A DNA stretch of 64,000 nt from Centipeda infelix ATCC 43532. Lineage in GTDB: Bacteria; Bacillota; Negativicutes; Selenomonadales; Selenomonadaceae. Position 1 is the stretch's first letter. Each line of letters starts with the position of its first letter. The notes beneath the pieces were generated by a model. It was given only the letters and a program-made list of their open reading frames with translations, ran no database searches and was not told where the DNA came from. The DNA lies in NCBI RefSeq assembly GCF_000234095.1, contig NZ_JH376797.1, positions 1-64,000 of the forward strand. The letters run 5' to 3'. A program made the position numbers and the translations under genes. This document shows positions 17,946-26,707 of this stretch, piece by piece.

Positions 17946-19185
17946 GGAAAATGTGCAGAGGGACGAGTTAGGCGCGCTGCGCACACAGATCATCGAGCGT
18001 GCGCGGGGCGTGTTTGCGCATATGGACGAGGTTGCGGAGTTCAATACGCAGAAGGTATTGGATGCCATGCGGGAATGCCGCGTCTCGGATGCGCATTTCG
18101 GGGTGAGTGCGGGCTATGCGTACAGCGATCTTGGGCGCGAAAAGCTTGACGAACTCTACGCCCGCGTCTTTGGTGCGGAGCGGGCACTTGTACGGACGCA
18201 GTTCGTCTCGGGGACACACGCACTCGCAACGGTGCTGTTCGGCATTCTGCGCCCGAACGATCAACTCGTCTCCATCACGGGGGCTCCCTATGATACGATG
18301 CAGACCGTCATCGGCTGGGCGCATGAGAGCAGTGGCTCTTTGAAGGAGTTTGGCGTTGACTACGACGAGCTGCCCATGCAGGACGGTCGCGTGGACATGG
18401 ACGGCATTGAGCGCATTGTGACAGCACGGACGAAGGTTGCACTGGTGCAGCGTTCGCGCGGCTACAGCGAGCGCGAGCCACTCAGTATCGAGGATATCCG
18501 CGCGGTCAGCACACGGATCAAGGCAGTGAATCCCAACTGCATTATCTTCGTGGACAACTGCTACGGGGAGTTCGTCGATACGATTGAGCCGACGGAGCTC
18601 CCTACGGTCGATATTATGGCGGGCTCGCTCATCAAGAACCCCGGCGGCGGAATTGCGCCGACGGGCGGCTATATCGCGGGGCGCAGTGAACTTGTGGAGA
18701 TGGCATCCTATCGCCTGACCGCGCCGGGGATGGGGGACGAGCTTGGCGCAAGTCTCATCTCGAACCGTCTGCTCTTTCAGGGGCTCTTTCTCGCACCGCA
18801 CGTCGTTGCACAGGCACTCAAGGGAGCGGTTTTTGCCGCAGGGATCTTCGAGGGACTGGGCTGTCGCACGTTCCCTCGCTTTACGGACGCACGCAGCGAC
18901 ATCATACAGGCGATTGTGCTCGGGGATGCGGAACGGATGAAGGCATTTGCACGCGCGATTCAGGCGATGTCGCCTGTGGACGCATTCGCCGCGCCCGAGC
19001 CGTGGGATATGCCGGGCTATGCCGACCAGATCATCATGGCGGCTGGGACGTTCGTGCAGGGCGCGTCAATCGAGCTGAGCGCGGACGGCCCCATGCGTGA
19101 ACCGTACTGCATCTATCTGCAGGGCGGGCTGACGTTTGAGCACGCGGCACTTGGCGTGATGGCGGCGGCGGAAGCAATCCTGTGA
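17935..19185 (+). CDS. PLP-dependent Met-gamma-lyase-like protein (YnbB/aluminium-resistance family)
   Basis: A fold-type I PLP enzyme of the family often labelled aluminium resistance or methionine gamma-lyase-like. Visible are FVSGTHALATVLFG (cofactor phosphate region), IIFVDNCYGEF (Asp stacking on the pyridine ring) and MAGSLIKNPGGG (Schiff-base lysine). The length is 416 aa. The true substrate is not established for most members. The start ATG 17935 overlaps the previous gene; upstream in-frame codons to 17887 are in that gene. Confidence 0.85.
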   Translation: MESEENVQRDELGALRTQIIERARGVFAHMDEVAEFNTQKVLDAMRECRVSDAHFGVSAGYAYSDLGREKLDELYARVFGAERALVRTQFVSGTHALATVLFGILRPNDQLVSITGAPYDTMQTVIGWAHESSGSLKEFGVDYDELPMQDGRVDMDGIERIVTARTKVALVQRSRGYSEREPLSIEDIRAVSTRIKAVNPNCIIFVDNCYGEFVDTIEPTELPTVDIMAGSLIKNPGGGIAPTGGYIAGRSELVEMASYRLTAPGMGDELGASLISNRLLFQGLFLAPHVVAQALKGAVFAAGIFEGLGCRTFPRFTDARSDIIQAIVLGDAERMKAFARAIQAMSPVDAFAAPEPWDMPGYADQIIMAAGTFVQGASIELSADGPMREPYCIYLQGGLTFEHAALGVMAAAEAIL

Positions 19186-19207
19186 TTTCTGTTTCTGTAT
19201 GTGCGTG

Positions 19208-19364
19208 TGTGCTCCACGCAAACACCTCGTTACACAAGTGGTCGCACACTTATCTGCCTAAATACCTGCGGACTTCTTAAACGCGCTTCGCTTGGACGAA
19301 AGAAGTCCGCAGGGGGCAGAACGTGTGCTTTTCCCCTTGTTTCACTAGGGTTTGCTTTGGCACA
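19208..19364 (+). repeat. Family-2 palindromic element, copy A
   Basis: 157 bp, starting TGTGCTCCACGCAAAC and ending GTTTGCTTTGGCACA. The two halves are near reverse complements through most of the length. The centre holds a perfect 13-bp arm pair CTGCGGACTTCTT/AAGAAGTCCGCAG (about 19266-19312). No credible coding frame lies inside. A related copy is at 63344-63615 and a relic at 39470. Confidence 0.8.
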
Positions 19365-19396
19365 CATCGCTGCGCATCCCAAGTTACATCCATATC

Positions 19397-19442
19397 CAAA
19401 ATCTCTCATCATAGGATTGCTTCCTATTGATGGGGGATTTTT
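19397..19442 (+). terminator. Terminator-like hairpin before the ABC operon
   Basis: Imperfect stem from aaaatctctcatcataggat to atcc-type partner tcctattgatgggggatttt, ending in a T run. It probably ends transcription from the pyr/lyase operon, since the palindromic element at 19208 lies in between. Confidence 0.55.
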
Positions 19443-19466
19443 AGTTTATAAGTAAGTTCAGTTTTT

Positions 19467-19519
19467 CGGATATTTTTGCAGATTTACGGATATTCTTTTG
19501 CTATTTCTTTTTGTATACT
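19467..19519 (+). promoter_or_regulatory. Promoter region of the ABC operon with a CGGATATT direct repeat
   Basis: CGGATATT occurs at 19467 and again at 19487, a 20-bp (two-turn) period. It is followed by a -10-like TATACT at 19514-19519 and no good -35. This layout (direct half-sites ahead of a weak promoter) suits activation by an AraC-type regulator such as the one at 25430. This is inference. Confidence 0.45.
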
Positions 19520-19586
19520 ATAAATAATCAGACGAATAAAGAACGAAAGGATTCGATGCTGCTAAAAACAATTTGGAGGGGATTCG

Positions 19587-20705
19587 ATGAGTGTAGCGAT
19601 TAACATTGAGAACGCTGTGAAGAAGTATGGCGATCTCACAATCATTCCGGGGATTACAGAGCACATTCGCAACGGTGAGTTCTTCACCCTGCTCGGACCA
19701 TCCGGCTGCGGAAAGACGACGCTCCTGCGGATGATCGCAGGGTTCAACAGCATTGAGGGCGGGGATATCCTCTTCAATGAGCAGAGGATCAACGATATTC
19801 CCGCGCACAAACGGAACATCGGCATGGTTTTCCAGAGCTACGCGATCTTCCCGCATCTGACGGTGCGGCAGAATGTGGAGTACGGACTGAAGCTGCGCGA
19901 TGTGCCGAAGGCGGAGATGAAGGAGAAGGTCGACCGCATTCTTGATGTCGTTCAGATTGCGGACTATCAGGATCGCCTTCCCGAACGTCTTTCGGGCGGA
20001 CAGCAGCAGCGTGTGGCACTCGCGCGTGCCATCGTCATCCATCCGAGTGTGCTGCTCATGGACGAACCGCTCTCGAACCTCGACGCGAAGCTGCGCATCG
20101 AGATGCGCTCCGCGATTCGTGAGGTACAGAAAAAGGTCGGCATTACGACGGTCTATGTCACGCACGATCAGGAGGAGGCACTCTCCATCTCCGACCGTAT
20201 CGCCGTCATGAGCAAGGGCGAGATCCAGCAGACGGCACAGCCGCAGACGATTTATGAGCGTCCGTGGAACATCTTCGTCTCGACCTTTATCGGACACTCC
20301 AACCTGTTCTATGGGCGTGTGCAAAAGCCGGGCGATCGGGTGTGCGTCACCTTCCGCAACGGCTATGAGATGCCGATGGAGAATCTCGGTGCGGAGGCGA
20401 AGGACGGCATGGAGGTTGTGATCTCCGTACGTCCCGAGGAACTCTCGATCCAAGACGACGGGCTCCCGTGCAAGGTGAAAACAAAGGTATTTCTTGGAAA
20501 ATACATCAACTACAGTCTGGACTTCGACGGCGAAATGATCTTGCCGGATCAGGCATCGCTTGAGTTCTCACAGGATCTTGGGCATGCGACGCGGCAGCTC
20601 GAGGTCGGGGATACGGTGCACCTGCGTCCGAATGCGCTCAAGGTCAACGTATTCACTGCAGACGGCTCGCGCAATATCCTGAAGGATGTGGTGCGCTATG
20701 AGTAA
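19587..20705 (+). CDS. ABC transporter ATP-binding protein, Fbp/Afu/Pot type
   Basis: The ATPase of an importer with the permease (20698) and binding protein (22573). Walker A GPSGCGKTT is at about residues 35-43. The signature LSGGQQQRVALARA and Walker B VLLMDEPLSNLD follow. A C-terminal TOBE-like beta-barrel (about 240-372) is typical of the spermidine/ferric/AfuC group. The RBS is tggaggggat. It overlaps the permease by 8 bases. FbpC-type names imply iron, but the ligand is not shown by this subunit. Confidence 0.92.
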   Translation: MSVAINIENAVKKYGDLTIIPGITEHIRNGEFFTLLGPSGCGKTTLLRMIAGFNSIEGGDILFNEQRINDIPAHKRNIGMVFQSYAIFPHLTVRQNVEYGLKLRDVPKAEMKEKVDRILDVVQIADYQDRLPERLSGGQQQRVALARAIVIHPSVLLMDEPLSNLDAKLRIEMRSAIREVQKKVGITTVYVTHDQEEALSISDRIAVMSKGEIQQTAQPQTIYERPWNIFVSTFIGHSNLFYGRVQKPGDRVCVTFRNGYEMPMENLGAEAKDGMEVVISVRPEELSIQDDGLPCKVKTKVFLGKYINYSLDFDGEMILPDQASLEFSQDLGHATRQLEVGDTVHLRPNALKVNVFTADGSRNILKDVVRYE

Positions 20706-22353
20706 GCTGAATTTGCGCTGGGACTTCTGGACCGGCATCACGGTTCTGTCCATCGCCGTCTTCGGACTCTTTCTGATCTACCCGCTCTTCTCTCTGTTCT
20801 CTTCGGCGTTTCAGGATGCCATGACGGGGGAGTTCACACTCGAACATTTCAAGCATTTCTTTGAGCGGAAATACTACTATCAGTCGATGATCAACAGCTT
20901 TAGCGTGACGGCATGCGTGACCATCCTCGCGATCATCATCGGAACGGCACTCGCGTACTTTATGACGATCTACCGCGTGCGCTTCAAGAGCGCACTCGAG
21001 ATCTGCATCATCATCTCGCTTCTCTCGCCGCCGTTTATCGGCGCGTACTCGTGGATTCTGATCGGCGGGCGCAGCGGCATGCTGACGCAGTGGCTGCAGG
21101 AGACGTTTCAGTATGAGTTCCCGTCGATCTACGGTTTTACGGGGATTTTGCTCGTCCTGACGCTCAAGCTCTATCCGTTCATCTACCTCTACGCAGCGGG
21201 TGCGATGAAGAACATCGACTCAGCACTGATCGAGGCGGCGGAAAGTCTCGGATGCAGCGGCATCCGCAAGGTGGTGACGGTCATCGTACCACTCATCACA
21301 CCGACGATCCTCGCGGGTGCGCTCATGGTCTTTATGAACGCAATGGCGGACTTCGGTACACCGATGCTGATCGGCGAGGGGTTCAACGTCATGCCGGTCA
21401 TGATCTACTCGGAGTTCATCAACGAGGTCGGCGATCAGGCGAACTTCGCGGCGGCGATGGCGGCAATCATGGTCGTCATCACTTCGACGATCTTCCTGCT
21501 GCAAAAATACGTTGTGAGCCGCAAGTCCTTTACGATGAGCTCGCTGCGTCCCCTTGAGGTAAAGGAGATGAGGGGTGCGGGCAATGTCCTGATGCATGTT
21601 CTCATCTATCTGCTCGTCGCTGTTTCGATGATCCCGCAGCTCGTTGTCATTTACACCTCCTTCCTTGAGACACGGGGGGCAGTCTTTACGGGCGGCTATT
21701 CGCTCGACAGCTATACGACGATCTTCAGCAGCCTCGGTACGGCCATCTCGAATACCTATCTATACAGTACGGCGGCGATCCTCATCATTGTCTTCCTTGG
21801 CATGACGGTCGCGTATCTGACGACGCGGCGCAAGAGTATGCTCACGGACATCATCGACACGCTCACGATGTTCCCGTACATCATCCCCGGCTCTGTTCTG
21901 GGTATCACCCTGCTGCTTGCGTTCAACGAGGAGCCGATCCTCCTCTCGGGCACGGCACTCATCATCATCATCTCGCTCGTCATTCGGCGGTTGCCGTATA
22001 CGCTGCGCTCGAGCTCGGCGATTCTCTATCAGATCAGCCCGAGCATCGAGGAGGCGTCCATCAGCCTCGGGGCTTCGCCGCTCAAAACCTTCTTTAAGGT
22101 GACGGCTGTTATGATGCTGCCCGGTGTCATGAGTGGTGCGATCCTCTCGTGGATCACGGCGATCAACGAACTCAGTTCCTCAGTCATTCTGTTCACGGGC
22201 GCGACCAAGACGATGTCCGTTGCCATCTACACGGAGGTCATCCGCGCGAGCTACGGAACGGCAGCGGCACTCTCGACCATCCTCACGCTCACGACGATCG
22301 CTGCAATGGTGACATTCTTCAAGGTGTCGGGCAGCAAGGATGTGACACTGTAG
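20698..22353 (+). CDS. ABC transporter permease, fused two-domain FbpB/AfuB type
   Basis: A 551-aa permease made of two homologous six-helix halves. Each half carries the EAA loop that docks on the ATPase: EAAESLGCSGIRKVV (first) and EEASISLGASPLKTFF (second). Fused permeases are the rule in the FbpB/AfuB group. The start ATG 20698 lies in the end of the ATPase gene. A GTG four codons earlier is in frame but unneeded. A palindromic element starts 8 bp after the stop and separates it from the binding-protein gene. Confidence 0.92.
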   Translation: MSKLNLRWDFWTGITVLSIAVFGLFLIYPLFSLFSSAFQDAMTGEFTLEHFKHFFERKYYYQSMINSFSVTACVTILAIIIGTALAYFMTIYRVRFKSALEICIIISLLSPPFIGAYSWILIGGRSGMLTQWLQETFQYEFPSIYGFTGILLVLTLKLYPFIYLYAAGAMKNIDSALIEAAESLGCSGIRKVVTVIVPLITPTILAGALMVFMNAMADFGTPMLIGEGFNVMPVMIYSEFINEVGDQANFAAAMAAIMVVITSTIFLLQKYVVSRKSFTMSSLRPLEVKEMRGAGNVLMHVLIYLLVAVSMIPQLVVIYTSFLETRGAVFTGGYSLDSYTTIFSSLGTAISNTYLYSTAAILIIVFLGMTVAYLTTRRKSMLTDIIDTLTMFPYIIPGSVLGITLLLAFNEEPILLSGTALIIIISLVIRRLPYTLRSSSAILYQISPSIEEASISLGASPLKTFFKVTAVMMLPGVMSGAILSWITAINELSSSVILFTGATKTMSVAIYTEVIRASYGTAAALSTILTLTTIAAMVTFFKVSGSKDVTL

Positions 22354-22361
22354 GGTTTTCA

Positions 22362-22520
22362 GGAATCGCTGATAAAACAGTCTCTCAGATTGGCGTAGAT
22401 TTTTTCGTCCGAACAAGGCGGAAAACCGGACGCAGAGTGGTGCTCTGTGGAGGATTTTCTGCCGAAGTGCGGGCAAAAAAGATGCGTCAAGATGGTAGTG
22501 CTGAATTTATCAGTGCTTCC
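22362..22520 (-). mobile_element. Family-1 palindromic element, copy 3
   Basis: Inverted orientation: begins GGAATCGCTGATAAAA and ends TTTATCAGTGCTTCC. The centre pair is AGAG..CTCT in place of CATAGC/GCTATG. Compensating changes on both arms (gcagagtggtgctctg) keep the hairpin, which suggests the pairing rather than the bases is kept. Confidence 0.85.
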
Positions 22521-22572
22521 TTAGGCAAAAGCCTTTTTCATAGATGGTTTTCTGTCAAAAGGAGGTCTTTTC

Positions 22573-23610
22573 ATGAAGTTCAAGAAAATGTTTGCCGTTC
22601 TCGCAGCATCGCTGATGCTGGGCGGCGCGCTCACCGGCTGCGGCGGGGGCGGCGGAGAGAAGAAGGCGGCATCGGCAGATGACAACTCCCTCGTCATCTA
22701 CTGCCCGCATCCGCTGACGTTCATCAATCCCCTTGTCGAGGAGTTTGAAAGGCAGAGCGGCGTGAAGGTCGAGGTCATTGCGGCGGGCACGGGTGAGCTC
22801 CTTAAGCGCGTCGAGTCCGAGAAAGCGAATCCGCTCGGTGACATCTTCTGGGGCGGCTCGCTCAACACAATGAAGCCGAAGGCGAATCTCTTTGAGGACT
22901 ACACGTCGAAGAACGAGGATCACATCCAGGCTGCGTTTAAGAACACCGAGGGGCCGATGACGCGTTTCACGGATATCCCGAGCGTCATCATGGTCAATAC
23001 GAACCTCATCGGCGATGTGAAGGTCGAGGGCTACGAGGATCTGCTGAATCCCGCGCTCAAGGGCAAGATTGCATTTGCCGATCCGTCCAAGTCCTCCTCC
23101 TCCTATGAGCACCTCATCAACATGCTCTACGCAATGGGCAATGGCGACCCCGATAAGGGCTGGGACTATGTGGAAAAACTCTCGCGCAACCTCGACGGCA
23201 AGCTGCTCTCCGGCTCCTCTGCGGTCTACAAGGGCGTTGCGGACGGCGAGTATGCTGTGGGACTCACGTTTGAAGAGGGCGGCGCGAAGTACGTTGCGGA
23301 CGGCGCGCCGGTCAAGCTCGTCTACATGAAGGAAGGCGTTATCTCCAAGCCGGACGGCATCTACATCATCAAGAATGCAAAGCACATGGAGAACGCGAAG
23401 AAGTTCATTGACTTCATCACGAGCAAGGAAGCGCAGAGTATCATCACGGCGCAGCTCCACCGCCGTTCTGTGCGTGACGATGTCGATCCACCGGTCGGAC
23501 TTCTCCCGAAGGATCAGATCAAGATCATCGATGATGATGAACAGGTGGTCGAGAAGAACAAGAAGGCATGGCTCGATAAGTTCAAGGATATCTTTACGAG
23601 CGTGCAGTAA
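22573..23610 (+). CDS. ABC transporter substrate-binding lipoprotein (FbpA/AfuA-like)
   Basis: The signal peptide ends in the lipobox LTGC (Cys23), so the protein is predicted to be lipid-anchored. The mature part follows the ferric/AfuA/phosphonate binding-protein group: LVIYCPHPLTFINPLVEEFERQ, the GDIFWGG stretch, and GAPVKLVYMKEG. I see no adjacent Tyr-Tyr pair of the kind used by ferric-binding FbpA proteins. An organic phosphate ligand, as for AfuA, is therefore a real alternative. The RBS is aaaaggaggtc. Confidence 0.9.
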   Translation: MKFKKMFAVLAASLMLGGALTGCGGGGGEKKAASADDNSLVIYCPHPLTFINPLVEEFERQSGVKVEVIAAGTGELLKRVESEKANPLGDIFWGGSLNTMKPKANLFEDYTSKNEDHIQAAFKNTEGPMTRFTDIPSVIMVNTNLIGDVKVEGYEDLLNPALKGKIAFADPSKSSSSYEHLINMLYAMGNGDPDKGWDYVEKLSRNLDGKLLSGSSAVYKGVADGEYAVGLTFEEGGAKYVADGAPVKLVYMKEGVISKPDGIYIIKNAKHMENAKKFIDFITSKEAQSIITAQLHRRSVRDDVDPPVGLLPKDQIKIIDDDEQVVEKNKKAWLDKFKDIFTSVQ

Positions 23611-23629
23611 GAACAGCTGGGTAAGAGAC

Positions 23630-23662
23630 AATACCGGAGGGGGCATCCTTCCGGTATTTTGT
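23630..23662 (+). terminator. Terminator of the ABC operon
   Basis: Stem aataccgga/tccggtatt followed by ttgt; the loop is about 10 nt. Confidence 0.75.
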
Positions 23663-23676
23663 GTTTACAGAGATTC

Positions 23677-23685
23677 TGTTATAAT
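23677..23685 (+). promoter_or_regulatory. Extended -10 promoter of the two-component system
   Basis: TGT TATAAT (TATAAT 23680-23685) 37 bp before the kinase gene, with no convincing -35. Confidence 0.5.
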
Positions 23686-23721
23686 AGAAAATAATCGAAT
23701 TTCGCAGGAAGGAGGATAGAG

Positions 23722-25452
23722 ATGCGACGTTTTCAAGATGAGGTGCGCAGTGTTCTCCTTAAATATGCGCTTGTTCCTGGCTTTCTCATCGCGCTTATCT
23801 GCATCCTGCTCGCGGCAGTCTATTGGGAGCGGAACGTCGCGGCGCGTACGGCGGACGAGGCACACGTCGCGGGTGAGATCTTCACCGAGATGACGCATGA
23901 CTATGAAGATCGTGCGGCGGCGATTGCGATGAACGGGACGGAACTGCTCGCCGGGGACGCTGAGGAACGCCGTCTGTATTTTGAGCGGCTGTATGCGGAA
24001 CTGAATCTGCATGGCAGACTGCCACGGTTTTTTCTGCTGAATGCGGACAGGGGCGTTCTTTTCCAAACGCGGAGTGACTTCCCGTCCTATCTTGCACCGC
24101 CGACGGAGAATTGGGGCGTGCTCTCGCGCATGGACGGACAGATGGGCTGCGTGGAGGAATTCATCCCGCACAGTGACCGCGAATGGGATTATGTTGTCGG
24201 TCAGGCGATCCGTCCGGTCGCGGCACAATCTGTGGCAGCTGCGGGAACCGTGGAGGGCTATGCCGTCTTTGTCGTATCCATGCGCGAGCTCGAGAAACGG
24301 CTGCAAACGGGTGAAAAGATGCACTTTATCATTGTCAACCGCGAGGGGCGCGCACCCTTTTCCACGATGACCATTTTCCGCGACCCCGTCTTTTACAAAA
24401 TTGCCCCCGAACTTGTAAATGCGCATGGGCTCTGTGAGGTGGGAGGACAACAATTCTATGTGGCACAGGAGCAGGTGCTCGATGGGCGTTTTACGATCTA
24501 TGCAGCCCTGCCCGTCGGCAGCCGCATCGCCCAATTTGCGACGGGTACGGCGATTCTCCTCGCCGTGTTCCTCCTGATGGTGCCGTTCATCTTCTTCCGT
24601 GTGCGGCGGGAGACAGCGGAGAAAATGCGTGCAATGGATGAGATCGTCGATGCGTTCCGTGCCGTTCGGCATGGGAATCTGGATCGGGAACTCGCCATTT
24701 GCACGGGTAACGAGTTCGAGGAGATCGCGGGCGAATACAATCGTATGGTGCAGAGCCTTGTCCGTCTCATGCAGGAAAATGAAGAGAAGGCACGCGCAAG
24801 TGTCATTTCCGAGCTGCGTCAGCTCGAATCGCAGTTTAATCCGCATTTCCTCTTTAACACACTCGAAAATATTAAATTTATGACGAAGCTCGACCCTGAC
24901 GCTGCAACGCGCATGATCACCGCACTCTCGGCACTCCTCCGCTACAGCATCGACAATCGTGTGCAGCGTGTCCTGCTCGCTGAGGATATCCGTCATCTCG
25001 GCAACTACATCGAGATCCAACGGCAGCGTTTCGGCGCACGTCTCACATACCGGCAGGAGATCGCGGAAGCGGCGGGGAAGTGCCTCGTGCCGAAGCTGCT
25101 CCTGCAGCCTGTCGTGGAGAACGCCATTCATTACGGGGCAGATGCAGAGGGCGCGATTCATATCACCACGCGGATTATGATTGCAAACGGGAAGATGCAG
25201 ATTGTCATCGAGGATACGGGCGTTGGGATGGCGGAGGAAACGCTGGCATCGCTGCGGCGGATGATGCGGCGCGGAGAGAACCGCTCCGTGCATACCGGGC
25301 TCTACAATATCCATCGGCGCATTCAGCTGCTCTACGGCGTGGAATACGGGATGCAGATCGAGCGGCGAGCGGAGGGCGGCACGCGTGTCACGATGGTGCT
25401 GCCTGTGAACGTCGGAAAGGAGGAGGGCAATGCTACGTATTCTGATCGTTGA
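23722..25452 (+). CDS. Sensor histidine kinase, LytS/YesM type
   Basis: Membrane kinase of 576 aa. One membrane segment is near residues 13-33, followed by an extracytoplasmic sensor region. A second segment lies near 268-290 and a HAMP-like linker follows. The His_kinase block QFNPHFLFNTLENIKF has the phospho-acceptor His375. The ATPase domain shows LVEN-like (VVENAIHYGA) and EDTGVGM motifs. It overlaps the response-regulator gene by 23 bases. Its position after the importer suggests it senses the imported ligand (inference). Confidence 0.93.
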   Translation: MRRFQDEVRSVLLKYALVPGFLIALICILLAAVYWERNVAARTADEAHVAGEIFTEMTHDYEDRAAAIAMNGTELLAGDAEERRLYFERLYAELNLHGRLPRFFLLNADRGVLFQTRSDFPSYLAPPTENWGVLSRMDGQMGCVEEFIPHSDREWDYVVGQAIRPVAAQSVAAAGTVEGYAVFVVSMRELEKRLQTGEKMHFIIVNREGRAPFSTMTIFRDPVFYKIAPELVNAHGLCEVGGQQFYVAQEQVLDGRFTIYAALPVGSRIAQFATGTAILLAVFLLMVPFIFFRVRRETAEKMRAMDEIVDAFRAVRHGNLDRELAICTGNEFEEIAGEYNRMVQSLVRLMQENEEKARASVISELRQLESQFNPHFLFNTLENIKFMTKLDPDAATRMITALSALLRYSIDNRVQRVLLAEDIRHLGNYIEIQRQRFGARLTYRQEIAEAAGKCLVPKLLLQPVVENAIHYGADAEGAIHITTRIMIANGKMQIVIEDTGVGMAEETLASLRRMMRRGENRSVHTGLYNIHRRIQLLYGVEYGMQIERRAEGGTRVTMVLPVNVGKEEGNATYSDR

Positions 25453-26212
25453 GGACGAGGAGATCATTCGTCGGGGACTGATCTCCGTGATTGACTGGGC
25501 AGGGATGGGCTGTCGTGTCATCGGCGATGCGCCGGACGGTCTAGTGGGTCTCAAACTCCTGCGCACGGAGCGTCCCGATGTTGTGCTCACCGATATCCGT
25601 ATGCCGCGTATGGACGGTATCGCGATGGCGGAGCGTGCACGCGCGGAGGGAATCCTGCCGCAGCTTGTCTTTCTCACAAGCTATGCGGACTTCGACTATG
25701 CGAAGAAGGCGGTTCAGCTGCACGCGGCAGATTATCTGCTGAAACCTGTCGATGAGGTGGAGCTTGCTGCCCTTATGCGGCGGATTGCAGAAGATGGGGT
25801 GGTGCAGGAAGTGATGCCGCAAAATGTGGAGAGTATGGACTGGCAGCGGTACTTCTCGGACGGGTCACTCAACCCCTATGTGCGGCACGCGATAGAGCGT
25901 ATCCGCACCGACTACCGCGAGAAACTCAGCATCGAAGTACTCGCCGAGAAGGCGGGTGTAAGCGCGAGCTATCTCAGCCGCAAATTCAAGGAAGCGACGG
26001 GGCAGACCTTTCTTGAATGCTTGACGCGCACGCGTTTACAGAGTGCCGTGGCACAGCTTCGCTCGGGTAAGTACCGCGTCTACGAGGTTGCGGAGGAAAA
26101 CGGATTTGGTGACTACAAGAATTTCTGTACGGTGTTCAAAAAATATATGAAATGTTCGCCGCGTACGTTTTTGCAGGGGACAGGGGGGAGGTTGGCGCAG
26201 GAGGATGAATAG
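25430..26212 (+). CDS. Response regulator with AraC-type DNA-binding domain (YesN-like)
   Basis: The receiver domain (about 1-115) has the acidic pair E8/D9, phospho-acceptor Asp55 (in VVLTDIRMPRMDG), Thr/Ser (FLTSYAD) and Lys (LLKPVDE). The C-terminal AraC domain (about 155-250) has both helix-turn-helix units, including ASYLSRKFKEATGQTF and VAEENGFGDYKNFCTVFKKY. The length is 260 aa, shorter than B. subtilis YesN, which has a long middle part. It likely binds the direct repeat at 19467. Confidence 0.93.
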   Translation: MLRILIVEDEEIIRRGLISVIDWAGMGCRVIGDAPDGLVGLKLLRTERPDVVLTDIRMPRMDGIAMAERARAEGILPQLVFLTSYADFDYAKKAVQLHAADYLLKPVDEVELAALMRRIAEDGVVQEVMPQNVESMDWQRYFSDGSLNPYVRHAIERIRTDYREKLSIEVLAEKAGVSASYLSRKFKEATGQTFLECLTRTRLQSAVAQLRSGKYRVYEVAEENGFGDYKNFCTVFKKYMKCSPRTFLQGTGGRLAQEDE

Positions 26213-26216
26213 GAAT

Positions 26217-26252
26217 GCAAAATACCCGCAGCATTTTGCTGCGGGTATTTGC
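26217..26252. terminator. Two-way terminator between the regulator and the cupin gene
   Basis: A nearly perfect stem of about 15 bp (aatacccgcagca/tgctgcgggtatt) with a 3-nt loop and A/T tracts on both sides. It serves the convergent genes 25430 and 26282. Confidence 0.85.
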
Positions 26253-26281
26253 GTTCAGGGATAAATGTGCTGATATATATA

Positions 26282-26626
26282 TTACGCCGCAGGGAATGCG
26301 ACGACAAGCAGCATCTTGAACGGCGTTTCCTTTGCCGCATAGACGGAATGCGGATGAGTTGCAGGCATGACGATGCTCTCACCCGCCTTGAGCGTATAGG
26401 TTTCGTCATCGATCGTGATGATGCCCTCGCCCTCGAGTGCCGTGACAAGCGCGTCGCCCGTCGATGCGTGTGTGCTGATGCCCTCGCCCTTGGCGAACGC
26501 GAAGAGCGTGACACCGAGCCCCTTGTTCTGAACGAGCGTCTTGCTGACGACCTGTCCCTCTGCGTATGCGACCTGATCCTTGAGCAGGAGTGCTTGTTGA
26601 TGCTGGATATTGTTTAGGATTGCCAT
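26282..26626 (-). CDS. Small cupin-domain protein (114 aa)
   Basis: A single cupin barrel. Motif 1 is GEGISTHASTGDALVTALEGEG and motif 2 is GESIVMPATHPHSVYA. The His residues of both motifs could hold a metal. The start ATG at 26626 has the RBS aaggaggaa; the frame is open further upstream, but that part lies in the promoter region. Such small cupins often act on or sense small molecules; the role here is unknown. Confidence 0.88.
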   Translation of the reverse strand: MAILNNIQHQQALLLKDQVAYAEGQVVSKTLVQNKGLGVTLFAFAKGEGISTHASTGDALVTALEGEGIITIDDETYTLKAGESIVMPATHPHSVYAAKETPFKMLLVVAFPAA

Positions 26627-26655
26627 GATGTTTCCTCCTTGTGTGTTGTGAGAAT

Positions 26656-26678
26656 TTCTGTGCATATTATACACAGAA
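26656..26678 (-). promoter_or_regulatory. Cupin promoter: palindrome over the -10 box
   Basis: TTCTGTG at 26656-26662 and CACAGAA at 26672-26678 form a perfect 7-bp inverted repeat with a 9-bp spacer. On the minus strand the spacer contains TATAAT (26671-26666), 40 bp before the cupin start. An operator for a dimeric repressor over the -10 is the natural reading. Confidence 0.5.
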
Positions 26679-26707
26679 TATCCTCTAAAGAATGTGACCA
26701 AAGCCAC

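Noticed and set aside
22149-22682. 177-codon plus-strand frame spanning element copy 3
   Set aside because: It runs from inside the permease gene, through the palindrome, into the binding-protein gene in the wrong frame.
23665-25677. 670-codon open frame on the minus strand across the kinase gene
   Set aside because: It is a mirror frame of a clear histidine kinase and regulator in GC-rich DNA. Its translation is Arg/His/Leu-rich with no motif.
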